The notes beneath the pieces are model-generated. The model ran no database searches. It was given only the letters and a program-made list of their open reading frames with translations, and was not told where the DNA came from. A DNA stretch of 58,666 bases. Source: a virus. Positions 48,220 through 55,564 of this stretch are shown here, piece after piece. The translations under genes were made by a program, and so were the position numbers. Numbering within the stretch: position 1 is the first letter of the stretch; each line of letters opens with the position of its first letter. Where the stretch lies: positions 64,001-122,666 of the IMG/VR virus record IMGVR_UViG_3300010413_000002; one strand, given 5' to 3'.

Positions 48220-48455
48220 ATCATTCCCAAGGCATCTTTATAGGTTTCAAGTAATTGTTCTATTTCAATTCTTTGGTCTTGATCCATTTTTCTTAAATTA
48301 ACAATTTTTTTAATTATTTTAGTATTAAAACCTAAAGCTTTAGCTTCTTTATAAATCCCACTTATTTCATCAACAAGCTCTTTTCTTTTTTCCTCTAAAG
48401 CTTCAATATTTTCTACTATTTTTTTTAATTTCAAATCAATATTGTTTTCTATCAT
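48216..48455 (-). CDS. gapR: GapR/DUF2312 family DNA-binding protein
   Basis: A 79-residue protein matching the GapR (UPF0335/DUF2312) family from end to end: LKKIVENIEALEEKRKELVD, EISGIYKEAKALGFNTKII, KIVNLRKMD and a final LETYKDALGMI. GapR is a small tetrameric protein of Alphaproteobacteria that binds overtwisted AT-rich DNA. A phage copy may organise phage DNA or compete with host GapR. It is the best host indicator in the window. A ribosome-binding site (AAAGGA) and a promoter at 48484-48511 precede it. Confidence 0.9.
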   Translation of the reverse strand: MIENNIDLKLKKIVENIEALEEKRKELVDEISGIYKEAKALGFNTKIIKKIVNLRKMDQDQRIEIEQLLETYKDALGMI

Positions 48456-48483
48456 ATTTCCTTTTTTATTATTAATAATAATA

Positions 48484-48511
48484 TTTATATTTTATTTTTT
48501 CTTTTTGTCAA
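48484..48511 (-). promoter_or_regulatory. Sigma70-like promoter of the gapR-like gene
   Basis: On the minus strand TTGACA (48511-48506), 16 nt and TATAAA (48489-48484) lie 28 nt before the gapR-like start, at the 3' end of the upstream membrane-protein gene. Confidence 0.5.
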
Positions 48512-48725
48512 TAAAATTAAGATTATATTTTTTGTTATTTAATTCTATTATACATTTTCTTTTTATAAAATTATATTCTTTAATATTTGTTTTAAAAAAT
48601 TTAGCTTTTTTATAGCAATTTGCATAATCATTGTTATACAAAACCCCAAAAATTATTAAAAAAATTATTGAATATACGAAAATACTAGCGAATATATTAA
48701 CACTATTGTCTTTTTTATATATCAT
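48492..48725 (-). CDS. Small membrane protein
   Basis: About 77 residues from the ATG at 48725, which lies in the last codons of the upstream gene (ATGATATAA overlap); the frame open from 48776 has weaker support. One strong hydrophobic segment (ASIFVYSIIFLIIFGVLY) near residues 11-28 is followed by a Lys/Asn-rich soluble part with two Cys. No family is recognised. It is coupled to the gene at 48715-48993. Confidence 0.5.
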   Translation of the reverse strand: MIYKKDNSVNIFASIFVYSIIFLIIFGVLYNNDYANCYKKAKFFKTNIKEYNFIKRKCIIELNNKKYNLNFIDKKKK

Positions 48726-48993
48726 TTTTATCTGTTTTGTATTTAATATTTTTAACATGTATTTCAACATCGGCACTTAAAAAATCATTTTCTTCAGCTC
48801 CGATTACTTTAGATTTTAATAATAAAGAATTTTTCTTTTTCTTTTTGCACATATTAATAGCCAAACCACAAGATAAAGTTAAAATACTTTCTGATTTTTC
48901 AAAATCCTTATCTTCAAAAAAATCTCTAAATTTTCTAAAATTATCTATAATTAATGTATTTTTTTCATATTCTTCTTTTAATAATTTTTTCAT
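48715..48993 (-). CDS. Hypothetical protein
   Basis: A 92-residue protein with a helical N-terminus (LLKEEYEKNTLIIDNFRKF), a central LTLSCGLAINMCKKKKK and a beta-like C-terminus (SADVEIHVKNIKY). No family is recognised. It lies 15 nt after the endolysin gene and overlaps the next membrane-protein gene, so all three are probably co-transcribed and could be lysis-related. Confidence 0.45.
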   Translation of the reverse strand: MKKLLKEEYEKNTLIIDNFRKFRDFFEDKDFEKSESILTLSCGLAINMCKKKKKNSLLLKSKVIGAEENDFLSADVEIHVKNIKYKTDKNDI

Positions 48994-49008
48994 TTTTTTA
49001 TTATGTTA

Positions 49009-49458
49009 TTAATCAATTTGAAAGTGTCCTCCGTCTTCTATATTTGAAAACCAACCACCCCATTTAATATTTAATCCAGTTTCATAACCAAAACGTAGTA
49101 TAATCCCAGCAATATGATGATAATATTTTATGTTCCAAGTTATTTTTCCATTTAACAATACCACAATATCTACTGCTTTACCTTTTCCTTCTTTATCAAA
49201 CTCTTGATGTTTAGATTTCTTGTTATAACCATCTTTACTTGTTACAACTTTCTTTTTATTTACTATAATCCATTTACCATCTTTAAGCTTTCTTCCTTTT
49301 TTATAAAGTTCAAATTGTTCTTCTGCTGTTCTTATTACATAAAAAACCTTTAATCTTAAAGGAGAATTTATATTAATTAAAAACTGATTTGTGTTTTCTA
49401 TGCAAAATGCTAAATTATTATTTAGATTTTTTAATAGTCTTTTGCTTCTTTTGTCCAT
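49009..49458 (-). CDS. Endolysin, M15 peptidase (L-Ala-D-Glu type)
   Basis: A 149-residue protein. VFYVIRTAEEQFELYKKGR (the R..EQ..LY..GR start of M15), SKHQEFDKEGKGKAVDIVVL (His and Asp zinc ligands) and WGGWFSNIEDGGHFQID (His ligand) are complete. Such enzymes cut the peptide of peptidoglycan between L-Ala and D-Glu. There is no signal peptide, so release depends on a holin. It is on the strand opposite to the spanins and about 4 kb away, an unusual split of lysis genes. Confidence 0.85.
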   Translation of the reverse strand: MDKRSKRLLKNLNNNLAFCIENTNQFLININSPLRLKVFYVIRTAEEQFELYKKGRKLKDGKWIIVNKKKVVTSKDGYNKKSKHQEFDKEGKGKAVDIVVLLNGKITWNIKYYHHIAGIILRFGYETGLNIKWGGWFSNIEDGGHFQID

Positions 49459-49572
49459 TCTCTTCTTCTAGTTTTTTCATTAAATCGATATTTTCTTCAT
49501 TAATTGTATATTTAATTCCTAGTTTTTCTAAAAAATCTATAAACTTTTTTACTCTTTCCTTTGTTTTTCTCT

Positions 49573-49649
49573 TGGTGCGGTTTCTGCGACTTGAACGCAG
49601 GACATACGCCGTATCAGAGCGTTGCTCTAACCAACTGAGCTAAAACCGC
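49573..49649 (-). tRNA. tRNA-Ile (GAT)
   Basis: Acceptor GCGGTTT/AAACCGC, anticodon stem ACGCT/GGCGT with loop CTGATAC (GAT), T-arm CTGCG-TTCAAGT-CGCAG, and an encoded ACCA end. With tRNA-Ile(TAT) the phage reads all three Ile codons. Confidence 0.92.
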
Positions 49650-49659
49650 TCTATTAAGC

Positions 49660-49713
49660 GAGAGAGCAGGACTTTAACTCGGATAAACCGCTGTGTACCT
49701 ATCTCACTCTCTC
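49660..49713 (-). other. Truncated tRNA-Leu-like remnant
   Basis: On the minus strand GAGAGAG-TG begins and CTCTCTC ends a 54-nt segment containing AGGTACAC (D-loop-like) and GCGG-TTTA-TCCG (a shrunken anticodon arm). The T-arm does not pair well. The acceptor is the same as in the tRNA-like ends at 2971 and 3461. It is too short for a functional tRNA, so a decayed tRNA-Leu is likely. Confidence 0.4.
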
Positions 49714-49721
49714 TCTACTAT

Positions 49722-49751
49722 AGTATATAACTATTAATTCTATTTTGTCAA
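49722..49751 (-). promoter_or_regulatory. Promoter before tRNA remnant and tRNA-Ile
   Basis: On the minus strand TTGACA (49751-49746), 18 nt and TATACT (49727-49722) are seen. The -35 lies within an inverted repeat ATTTTGTC/GACAAAAT and shares AATACTTGACA-like context with the promoter at 7543-7571. Confidence 0.5.
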
Positions 49752-50359
49752 GTATTAGACAAAATGTCTCTAATGTCTCTATTATCAATTTCGTTTCCTA
49801 TGCAATCCCAACCTTCATATTTTTCTCTTGAAAAAAGCTCTACTCTTGAAAATTCCTCATATAGTTTTTCTATTCTTTTTCTTACTTCATTTGGTTTTTG
49901 ACTATGTCTTTTTCTTTGAGACACCACACAAGAAGATATATAATTTGAAGTAGGCTTTAATACTTTTCCTTTAGTAAATAATAAACAAACTTCACAATTT
50001 GCTTTTGCGTAGTAGCCAGTTCCAAAAAAAAGAGTTCCATCTTTATTAGTTTTTGTCCAACTAAATCCTAAAGTCTTATAAGTAAATCCCCAAGATTCTC
50101 CTACTTTAATTCCTTCTTTTAATTTTGGAAATGTAACCCAAAGGAATAAAACTGCGTCTTTTTCACAAATTTTTTCTATATTCAAATTACATAATTCTTC
50201 TACAGTCATTAAATCATAATGACCGCCTGCCCCTCCTCCAAATTTTGTATTCTTATTGTTTCTTGCGTTGTATTTCCAAGGAGGTTAAGGGTCAGCATAA
50301 ATGATACTGTATTTCTTAACAATATCATCTTGCTGATTTCCTCCGTTCTTAAAATTCAT
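49748..50359 (-). pseudogene. MT-A70-like adenine methyltransferase with a stop in the DPPW motif
   Basis: From the ATG at 50359 the frame reads MNFKNGGNQQDDIVKKYSII then YADP, then TAA (50287-50285), then PPWKYNARNN and on without another stop to 49748, 204 codons in all. The family's catalytic motif is DPPW; here it reads DP-stop-PPW, as if six bases had been inserted. Downstream regions (AVLFLWVTFPKL, GFTYKTLGFSWTKTN, CEVCLLFTKG, RKRHSQKPNEVRKRIEKLY) are intact. A shorter start (ATG at 50209) lacks the catalytic motif. It is either inactivated or read through; N6-adenine methylation of DNA or RNA is the family activity. Confidence 0.75.
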
Positions 50360-50564
50360 ATTCTGTGTTTATTATTTTATATTCAAATGTTCTTTTAGGG
50401 TCTTTCATTATTTCATTAATAATCTCTAAGGCTTCTTCTATGTTTTCAAATATTATTGCTTTTTCAATTTCTGGTCTCCAAGCGTTTAATTTTTTTCCTT
50501 GATAAGAATTTAATCTATCAATTAAATAAAAATTACTTGGATATTCCCTAATTAAATAAGCCAT
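50349..50564 (-). CDS. Hypothetical small protein
   Basis: A 71-residue protein (YPSNFYLIDRLNSYQGKK, then FENIEEALEIINEIMKD). The second half looks like a helix packed on a strand. No family is recognised. It overlaps the methyltransferase start by 11 nt and begins at the stop of the upstream gene, so it is part of the same minus-strand operon. Confidence 0.5.
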   Translation of the reverse strand: MAYLIREYPSNFYLIDRLNSYQGKKLNAWRPEIEKAIIFENIEEALEIINEIMKDPKRTFEYKIINTEYEF

Positions 50565-51613
50565 TAACTTTTTCTTATGGTTATTAGAGTATCGTCCTTT
50601 TCAAGAAACGGTAAAGGTTCAAATCTATAGTAATTACCATCAAAATCATATTCTATTTCTTGTTTGAATTTAAATTTTAACTTTCTTTTTTTAGCTTCGC
50701 CAACTGTTATCTTTATTGGTTTTTTATAAGAAAAGCCTTTTTTAAATTTTTCAATTTCTTCTTCTATCTCCTCAATATCATCTCCATAAAAAACCAAAGG
50801 AGTGTTTTGTTTACTTTCTCTTAAAAAGTCTTTTATTGAAATTTTTTTATATTCGCTAGAATTAATAATTGTATTTATAATAACAAGATCATTTTCTTCT
50901 GCAAAACAATATATAGAAAAAGGAAAATTGATGCTTAATCTTATAGAATTAGAAGAATCAATATCAAATCCTAATTTTTTAAACTTCTTTTTGATTTTTT
51001 TAAATTTTCTTTTGCTTGTATTTGTTGGAATTTCCAAATATTTTCCTTCAAAATCTTCTTTTGTTCTGATTATGTTTGGTATTTTTGAATAATGAATATT
51101 TAAATTTATTGTATAAGTATGTTCTCCTTTTTCTTTGTATTCTTCTAGCTTATAGAACTGATACATGTGTTCTGGATAAAATAATTTATTGATTTCTTGC
51201 CAATGTTCTTTATTTTTGTTTGGATAAAATTGAGGAGGATTTGCTTCCACATCAGTAAATATCTTACATATATAGAATTTGTTTTTATATTCGACTAAAT
51301 CTCCAGTATAGAATGAGGTTTTTTCTATTGTAAATTCTTGTATATATTTCATTATTTGTTTAGCTTCTTCTTTTGAAGAACATTTATATTTTATTAAATC
51401 ATTATCATCTTCTTTATCTCTGCCCCAAACAAAAAGTTCTCCATCCTTTAATTCTGGATAATCATAAGAACATATACAAAACTTTTCATCTTTTGTATAG
51501 TAAGGTTTTCTGTTTCCTCTTTTTGCTCCATCTAAAAATTTACAATTAGTTATTTTGCCTTTAATAGTTAGTCCATCTTCTTGTATTTTGAGTGTATGTT
51601 GAATTTCAATCAT
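50564..51613 (-). CDS. Hypothetical protein sharing an N-terminal domain with 57244-58158
   Basis: A 349-residue protein. The first ~100 residues (IEIQHTLKIQEDGLTIKGKI, then KRGNRKPYY, ELFVWGRDKEDDND, IMKYIQEFTIEK) align in order with the N-terminus of the methyltransferase at 57244-58158. The remaining 250 residues are unrelated to that enzyme and contain Lys-rich stretches (KRKFKKIKKKFKKLGF). No catalytic motif is seen. The shared part may be a DNA- or partner-binding module used by two effectors. Confidence 0.5.
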   Translation of the reverse strand: MIEIQHTLKIQEDGLTIKGKITNCKFLDGAKRGNRKPYYTKDEKFCICSYDYPELKDGELFVWGRDKEDDNDLIKYKCSSKEEAKQIMKYIQEFTIEKTSFYTGDLVEYKNKFYICKIFTDVEANPPQFYPNKNKEHWQEINKLFYPEHMYQFYKLEEYKEKGEHTYTINLNIHYSKIPNIIRTKEDFEGKYLEIPTNTSKRKFKKIKKKFKKLGFDIDSSNSIRLSINFPFSIYCFAEENDLVIINTIINSSEYKKISIKDFLRESKQNTPLVFYGDDIEEIEEEIEKFKKGFSYKKPIKITVGEAKKRKLKFKFKQEIEYDFDGNYYRFEPLPFLEKDDTLITIRKS

Positions 51614-51624
51614 TGTTTTCCTTT

Positions 51625-51936
51625 TTAATTATATTCTTTCTTTAATAATTCTAGTCTTTTTAAGAAATTTTTATTTTCCTCATTTAAATAACATATAGAA
51701 AAAGCCATGTGTTCAAATGAGCCTTCAATTAATTCAATTTGTGAATCATCAAGACAATATTTTTCTTGAATTTTTTTCATTATTTTCTTTTCTTCTTTTA
51801 TATCTTCGAAGGAAAAATCTCCAATTTCGGATAAAAATCTATTAGTAATCGCCCCTTTAATTCCACATATTTTATAAGTTATTTCTGCTAAATCATAGGC
51901 TATTAATGATATATCGTCTAATGTAATTTTATTCAT
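51625..51936 (-). CDS. Hypothetical protein
   Basis: A 103-residue all-helical acidic protein (ISLIAYDLAEITYKICGIKG, then KIQEKYCLDDSQIELIEGSF). No family is recognised. It overlaps the upstream gene by 8 nt and sits in the long minus-strand operon. Confidence 0.45.
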   Translation of the reverse strand: MNKITLDDISLIAYDLAEITYKICGIKGAITNRFLSEIGDFSFEDIKEEKKIMKKIQEKYCLDDSQIELIEGSFEHMAFSICYLNEENKNFLKRLELLKKEYN

Positions 51937-52444
51937 CTTTTTTATTTAGTTCTTGTAATAATTTTAAAGTTTCTAATATCTTATCATTGTATTGTTCTAA
52001 AATAGGGTATCTTTTGAGCTGAACTTCAGTATAATATTTTGTATAATCTTCTTCGTTAAATTCTTGAGCCATAGCTACTAAATCACAACACATTTCACAT
52101 AAGCAAATATCTTTCATTTCTGTTTGTTTATGAGGATGATGAGTTTCTAATTCACAATGTATTTCCGTAAATTCATTAAACTTCTCTTTTTCTATATGAT
52201 TATTAGATAAACCTAATCTTTGATTTCTATAATATTCATCAATTAAAACATATCCGTCTACTAATTTATTAGAAAATTTAGTTGAATCATGGTGAATACA
52301 TCTTTGCATTAATCTCCATTTATCTATTTCAAAAGGCAATTTGTCTCTATTCTTTTCTAATAAAATCATATTGTCTTGCACTCTTCTTATATGTTTTATA
52401 AGTCTATCTATAAAATTTATTTCATTTTCATTCATTGTTTTCAC
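51929..52444 (-). CDS. DUF5662-like protein with HD-like histidine motifs
   Basis: A 171-residue helical protein. HIRRVQDNM, CIHHDSTKFSNKLVDGY and ELETHHPHK carry His/Asp residues in an order like the uncharacterised DUF5662 family (H..V...HD.SK......Y......HH). That pattern suggests a metal-dependent hydrolase of the HD type or a relic of one. A later C-x4-C-x2-CC cluster (ICLCEMCCD) might also bind metal. The substrate is unknown. Confidence 0.5.
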   Translation of the reverse strand: MKTMNENEINFIDRLIKHIRRVQDNMILLEKNRDKLPFEIDKWRLMQRCIHHDSTKFSNKLVDGYVLIDEYYRNQRLGLSNNHIEKEKFNEFTEIHCELETHHPHKQTEMKDICLCEMCCDLVAMAQEFNEEDYTKYYTEVQLKRYPILEQYNDKILETLKLLQELNKKDE

Positions 52445-52857
52445 TCTCTTTTTATTATAAATAAGTCATTCTTTAAAGAAATAAGCTTAGGATCATATCT
52501 TCCGCAAATATTACACCAAGGAATTGAACAATTATAACACTCCTTGTCTGTAATTGTAAATCCATTATATTTTCTTACGAATTCTATTAAAGTTTTAATA
52601 ATTTTTTTATATATTATATCCCTTTCTTTAATTGAGTCAAACACTTTAAGCTGTTTATCTTTAATAAGATAGTTATTTATTTTGAGTTCAATCAAATTAT
52701 TTTTATTAAATACTTTTTTCTTAAAAGAAGAGTTATTTTTAAATTTTTTATTTAATCTCTTAATTTTAAATAATAATTTGTTAGGTTTTACTTTTTTTAA
52801 AATAAATTGAATATAAACCTTTTTTATTATTGGATAATCTTTATATCTATTTTTCAT
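52441..52857 (-). CDS. Hypothetical basic protein with cysteine cluster
   Basis: A 138-residue strongly basic protein. The C-terminal 35 residues contain ECYNCSIPWCNICGRYDP, a CxxC...CxxC cluster fit to bind zinc. The N-terminal part is Lys/Asn-rich. No family is recognised. It overlaps the next gene by 4 nt (ATGA-type). Confidence 0.45.
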   Translation of the reverse strand: MKNRYKDYPIIKKVYIQFILKKVKPNKLLFKIKRLNKKFKNNSSFKKKVFNKNNLIELKINNYLIKDKQLKVFDSIKERDIIYKKIIKTLIEFVRKYNGFTITDKECYNCSIPWCNICGRYDPKLISLKNDLFIIKRE

Positions 52858-52869
52858 TTTATCCTCCTA

Positions 52870-53958
52870 TTAATTAAAAAACTCCGCTACCTTCTCATTT
52901 CCATATTCCCCATTCGTCAACTCGATTATCTCTCTTGCTGAATATTTCTTTTTTTTGACCGTTAGGCGGTTGTCTACAAAATCCTTCGTTCCAAAACTGC
53001 AAGCACCTGTACAACTACGATAGAATACTATCCATTCTTCCAAAGTCAAGACGCTGTCAAGCGTTAATCCCTCGTACTCCGACATATCCCTCTCGGACAT
53101 TTTGTAGATTAAATCAGCTTTTGCTTGTTTTAACGTATCTCCGTGAGAGTAGACGTTTCCTTTTTTAACTGCTACACAATCTTCAAGGTAGAAAATCTCA
53201 AGGTCTTTGGTTCTTCTGCTTCTCTTGACCTTTTTCTTGATACCGTCGAAGTAAGACCAATACTCGCCTTTGAATTTGTAGACGTCTCCGCAGAGTTTGT
53301 GTTCAAAAGGGAAATCATCTGGTAGTTGCTCGATTGGGTTGCTGGAGCAAGAAAACCATCCTCTTACCTCCTTAGGACAATGCTCAAGAGATGTCAGTTG
53401 GTTGTTGTAGCAAACGAAATATCCTCCTACCTCCTTAGGACAACGCTCAAGAGAAGTCAGTTGGTTGTTGGAGCAATAGAAATCTCCTCTTACCTCCTTA
53501 GGACAATGCTCAAGAGAAGTCAGTTGGTTGTAGGAGCAATCGAAATATCCTCCTACCTCCTTAGGACAATGCTTGAGAGAGGTTAGTTTGTTGTTGTAGC
53601 AATAGAAACCTCCTCCTACCTTCTTCGGACAACCTTCGAGAGATGTCAGTTGGTTGTAGTAGCAATCGAAATATCCTCCTACCTCCTTAGGACAATGCTC
53701 AAGAGAAGTCAGTTGGTTGTTGGAGCAAACGAAATATCCTCCTATCTCCTTTGGGCAACCTTGAAGAGATGTCAGTTGGTTGTTGTAGCAATAGAAATAT
53801 CCTCCTACTATTCCAAACTGCACTGGAATTTCAGTAAGATTTTCATAAGATAAATTTACGTCTCCGTCTACGTCAACTGTCAGGTCTTTGTTGATGGTGT
53901 AGTTGTATATGCTGTATTGGTCTAGCCAATCTTTGATTTGTTTTTTTGTTTTTAACAT
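52870..53958 (-). CDS. Leucine-rich-repeat-like protein
   Basis: A 362-residue protein. Residues 54-200 are seven tandem 21-residue units of the form YF.C.NNQLTSLE.CPKEVGG, plus a degenerate eighth. Such repeats make a curved solenoid for protein binding and are found scattered in large phages. The C-terminal 145 residues are a separate domain (FYLEDCVAVKKGNVYSHGDT, then LEEWIVFYRSCTGACSFGTK). Codon and base use are visibly richer in G and C than in all neighbours, which suggests recent acquisition. The binding partner is unknown. Confidence 0.7.
   Translation of the reverse strand: MLKTKKQIKDWLDQYSIYNYTINKDLTVDVDGDVNLSYENLTEIPVQFGIVGGYFYCYNNQLTSLQGCPKEIGGYFVCSNNQLTSLEHCPKEVGGYFDCYYNQLTSLEGCPKKVGGGFYCYNNKLTSLKHCPKEVGGYFDCSYNQLTSLEHCPKEVRGDFYCSNNQLTSLERCPKEVGGYFVCYNNQLTSLEHCPKEVRGWFSCSSNPIEQLPDDFPFEHKLCGDVYKFKGEYWSYFDGIKKKVKRSRRTKDLEIFYLEDCVAVKKGNVYSHGDTLKQAKADLIYKMSERDMSEYEGLTLDSVLTLEEWIVFYRSCTGACSFGTKDFVDNRLTVKKKKYSAREIIELTNGEYGNEKVAEFFN
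53359..53799 (-). repeat. Seven 63-bp tandem repeats
   Basis: Coding repeats within the leucine-rich-repeat gene. The DNA units are nearly identical (for example ACCTCCTTAGGACAATGCTC recurs), so unit number may vary by recombination. Confidence 0.85.
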
Positions 53959-53962
53959 TGGT

Positions 53963-55189
53963 TTAATTTTTTGTTATTAAATAATATAATTGAGGTTGTA
54001 TATTTTCAACTGTATCTCCTAAATTTCCTACTTCAAAAGAATATTTTTCTTCAGTAATTCCTATTTTACTTAAATTATCTATCACTAACTTTTCAAACTC
54101 TTCTTTGTTAAACTCTATTTTATGATCGTTATGTCTTAATTGATCATCTAAACCATAAAAATCATTAAAATCTTTATTTGGAGTTGTAATGATCATTGAT
54201 TGAATGTTCAAATGCTTTAAAGATAAAAATATCTTTTCTATATCTTCTTTTTCATTATGCTCTATGACTTCTGATAAAATAACTTCTACTGGTTCTTTAA
54301 TTTTTATTTCTTCTTCAAATTGAACGTTATCATATTTTTTTCTTTTAATTTTATTTTCTATTAGTTCTTTAATTTTATCGTCTTTATCAAAGCAATAATA
54401 TATTTTATCTTTTATTTTTTTTGAAAATTTTAAATATTTACCTTCGCCGCAACCAAAATCTAAAATACTATTTTGAAATGATAACTTATTTTCTATGAAT
54501 TTAAATCTTTGCTGAAAATTAGTTCCAATTTCCATTTCAATTCTATCCGTGTTTATTAAATCCTTATTTTCTTCAAACTTCTTTTTACTAGTTAGAATAT
54601 TAAATTTAAATAAATATCTTATAAAATAAGGAGATTGTATCAAATTGATACAATTTAAATATTTTGTTATTATATCGTTTGAAGTTATAAATAATTCCTC
54701 TTGTTTAATCGATTCTATAATTAGCATTACACTAGCTATAGCTAATAATTCTCTTACTTTTTTCTCTGATTTTATAATTAAATACTTTTCGTAAGTTATT
54801 TCGTAATCAGTAAAATGTCTTTGAAACGATTCAATAATTTTTCCTCTAATATTTGGAGTGGCAATTATCATTTGATTTTTAAATCCTTCTTTGTCGTCAT
54901 CCGAATCTTTATTGTATAAACTATTTAAGAAATTACTTATTAATGCTAATGCACAAGTACAAGAAGTAAATTTTTGATTGCTTGTATAATTAGTCTTATT
55001 ATCATCGTCATTACAATATGGATTTACCTTAATTGTATTTTCATCATATCTTAGATTATAAGTAGTTTCGTTTGAAAACCAAGCTATTGACACTCCGTCT
55101 CTTTGTTTTTTAATCAAAGGTATTGTATTTGGGTTTTTATTAAGTATCCAAGATAATTTTGGATTTTCTGATTTAATTTGTATGAACAT
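53963..55189 (-). CDS. hen1: Hen1-like RNA 3'-terminal 2'-O-methyltransferase
   Basis: A 408-residue protein. The C-terminal half has SILDFGCGEGKYL (residues 241-253, SAM site), LSEVIEH (305-311, Glu-x-x-Glu-His metal site), IITTPNKDFN (333-342) and LRHNDHKIEF (351-360), which together are diagnostic of Hen1. The N-terminal 200 residues may correspond to the bacterial Hen1 N-domain. Bacterial Hen1 methylates the 3' end of cleaved RNA before Pnkp ligation so that the repaired tRNA resists recutting. No Pnkp or RNA ligase is in the window. Confidence 0.8.
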   Translation of the reverse strand: MFIQIKSENPKLSWILNKNPNTIPLIKKQRDGVSIAWFSNETTYNLRYDENTIKVNPYCNDDDNKTNYTSNQKFTSCTCALALISNFLNSLYNKDSDDDKEGFKNQMIIATPNIRGKIIESFQRHFTDYEITYEKYLIIKSEKKVRELLAIASVMLIIESIKQEELFITSNDIITKYLNCINLIQSPYFIRYLFKFNILTSKKKFEENKDLINTDRIEMEIGTNFQQRFKFIENKLSFQNSILDFGCGEGKYLKFSKKIKDKIYYCFDKDDKIKELIENKIKRKKYDNVQFEEEIKIKEPVEVILSEVIEHNEKEDIEKIFLSLKHLNIQSMIITTPNKDFNDFYGLDDQLRHNDHKIEFNKEEFEKLVIDNLSKIGITEEKYSFEVGNLGDTVENIQPQLYYLITKN

Positions 55190-55484
55190 CTTTCTCCATT
55201 TTTTTGTTTAAATATTCTATCATTCCTTCATTGTCTTTTAAGACTTTAATATTATTATATATATTAACAGGACTTAAATATGTAGCTAAAGTTTCTTCTA
55301 TTTTTTCATTACTCATTAAATAGATAAAGTATTTTTGCTTATTTCTTAGAATTTTGAATTTAAAATTTTTGTAATATAAAATTAAACTTTCTATATTTTC
55401 TTCTTCTTTGTTATAATTTATATTTGGATAAATTTTTTTTAATTCAGATTCCAATTCTTTAAAAGTATTAATTTTTTCAAACAT
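55173..55484 (-). CDS. Hypothetical protein coupled to the Hen1-like gene
   Basis: A 103-residue protein (FKELESELKKIYPNINY, then FKFKILRNKQKYFIYLMSN). It is beta/alpha mixed with no recognised family. It overlaps the start of the Hen1-like gene by 17 nt and is the first gene of that unit, so it may be a partner of Hen1. This is inference from position only. Confidence 0.5.
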   Translation of the reverse strand: MFEKINTFKELESELKKIYPNINYNKEEENIESLILYYKNFKFKILRNKQKYFIYLMSNEKIEETLATYLSPVNIYNNIKVLKDNEGMIEYLNKKMEKDVHTN

Positions 55485-55513
55485 TATTATTTTAATTGTT
55501 TAATTAAAATAAG

Positions 55514-55542
55514 AAATTATCACTATTATTTTAAAAAGTCAA
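55514..55542 (-). promoter_or_regulatory. Possible promoter of the Hen1 unit
   Basis: On the minus strand TTGACT (55542-55537), 17 nt and TAATTT (55519-55514)lie 30 nt before the ATG at 55484. The -35 is good and the -10 is weak. Confidence 0.35.
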
Positions 55543-55564
55543 GTTTTTTAAAAAAAATTTTTTA

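Noticed and set aside
49459-49570. Minus-strand open frame between tRNA-Ile and the endolysin
   Set aside because: About 45 codons are open and Lys/Glu-rich, but no ATG, GTG or TTG is found at the beginning; only a 20-codon ATG frame remains. Not strong enough to call.
53359-53799. CRISPR array
   Set aside because: The regular 63-bp repeats have no unique spacers and are in frame with a 21-residue protein repeat.
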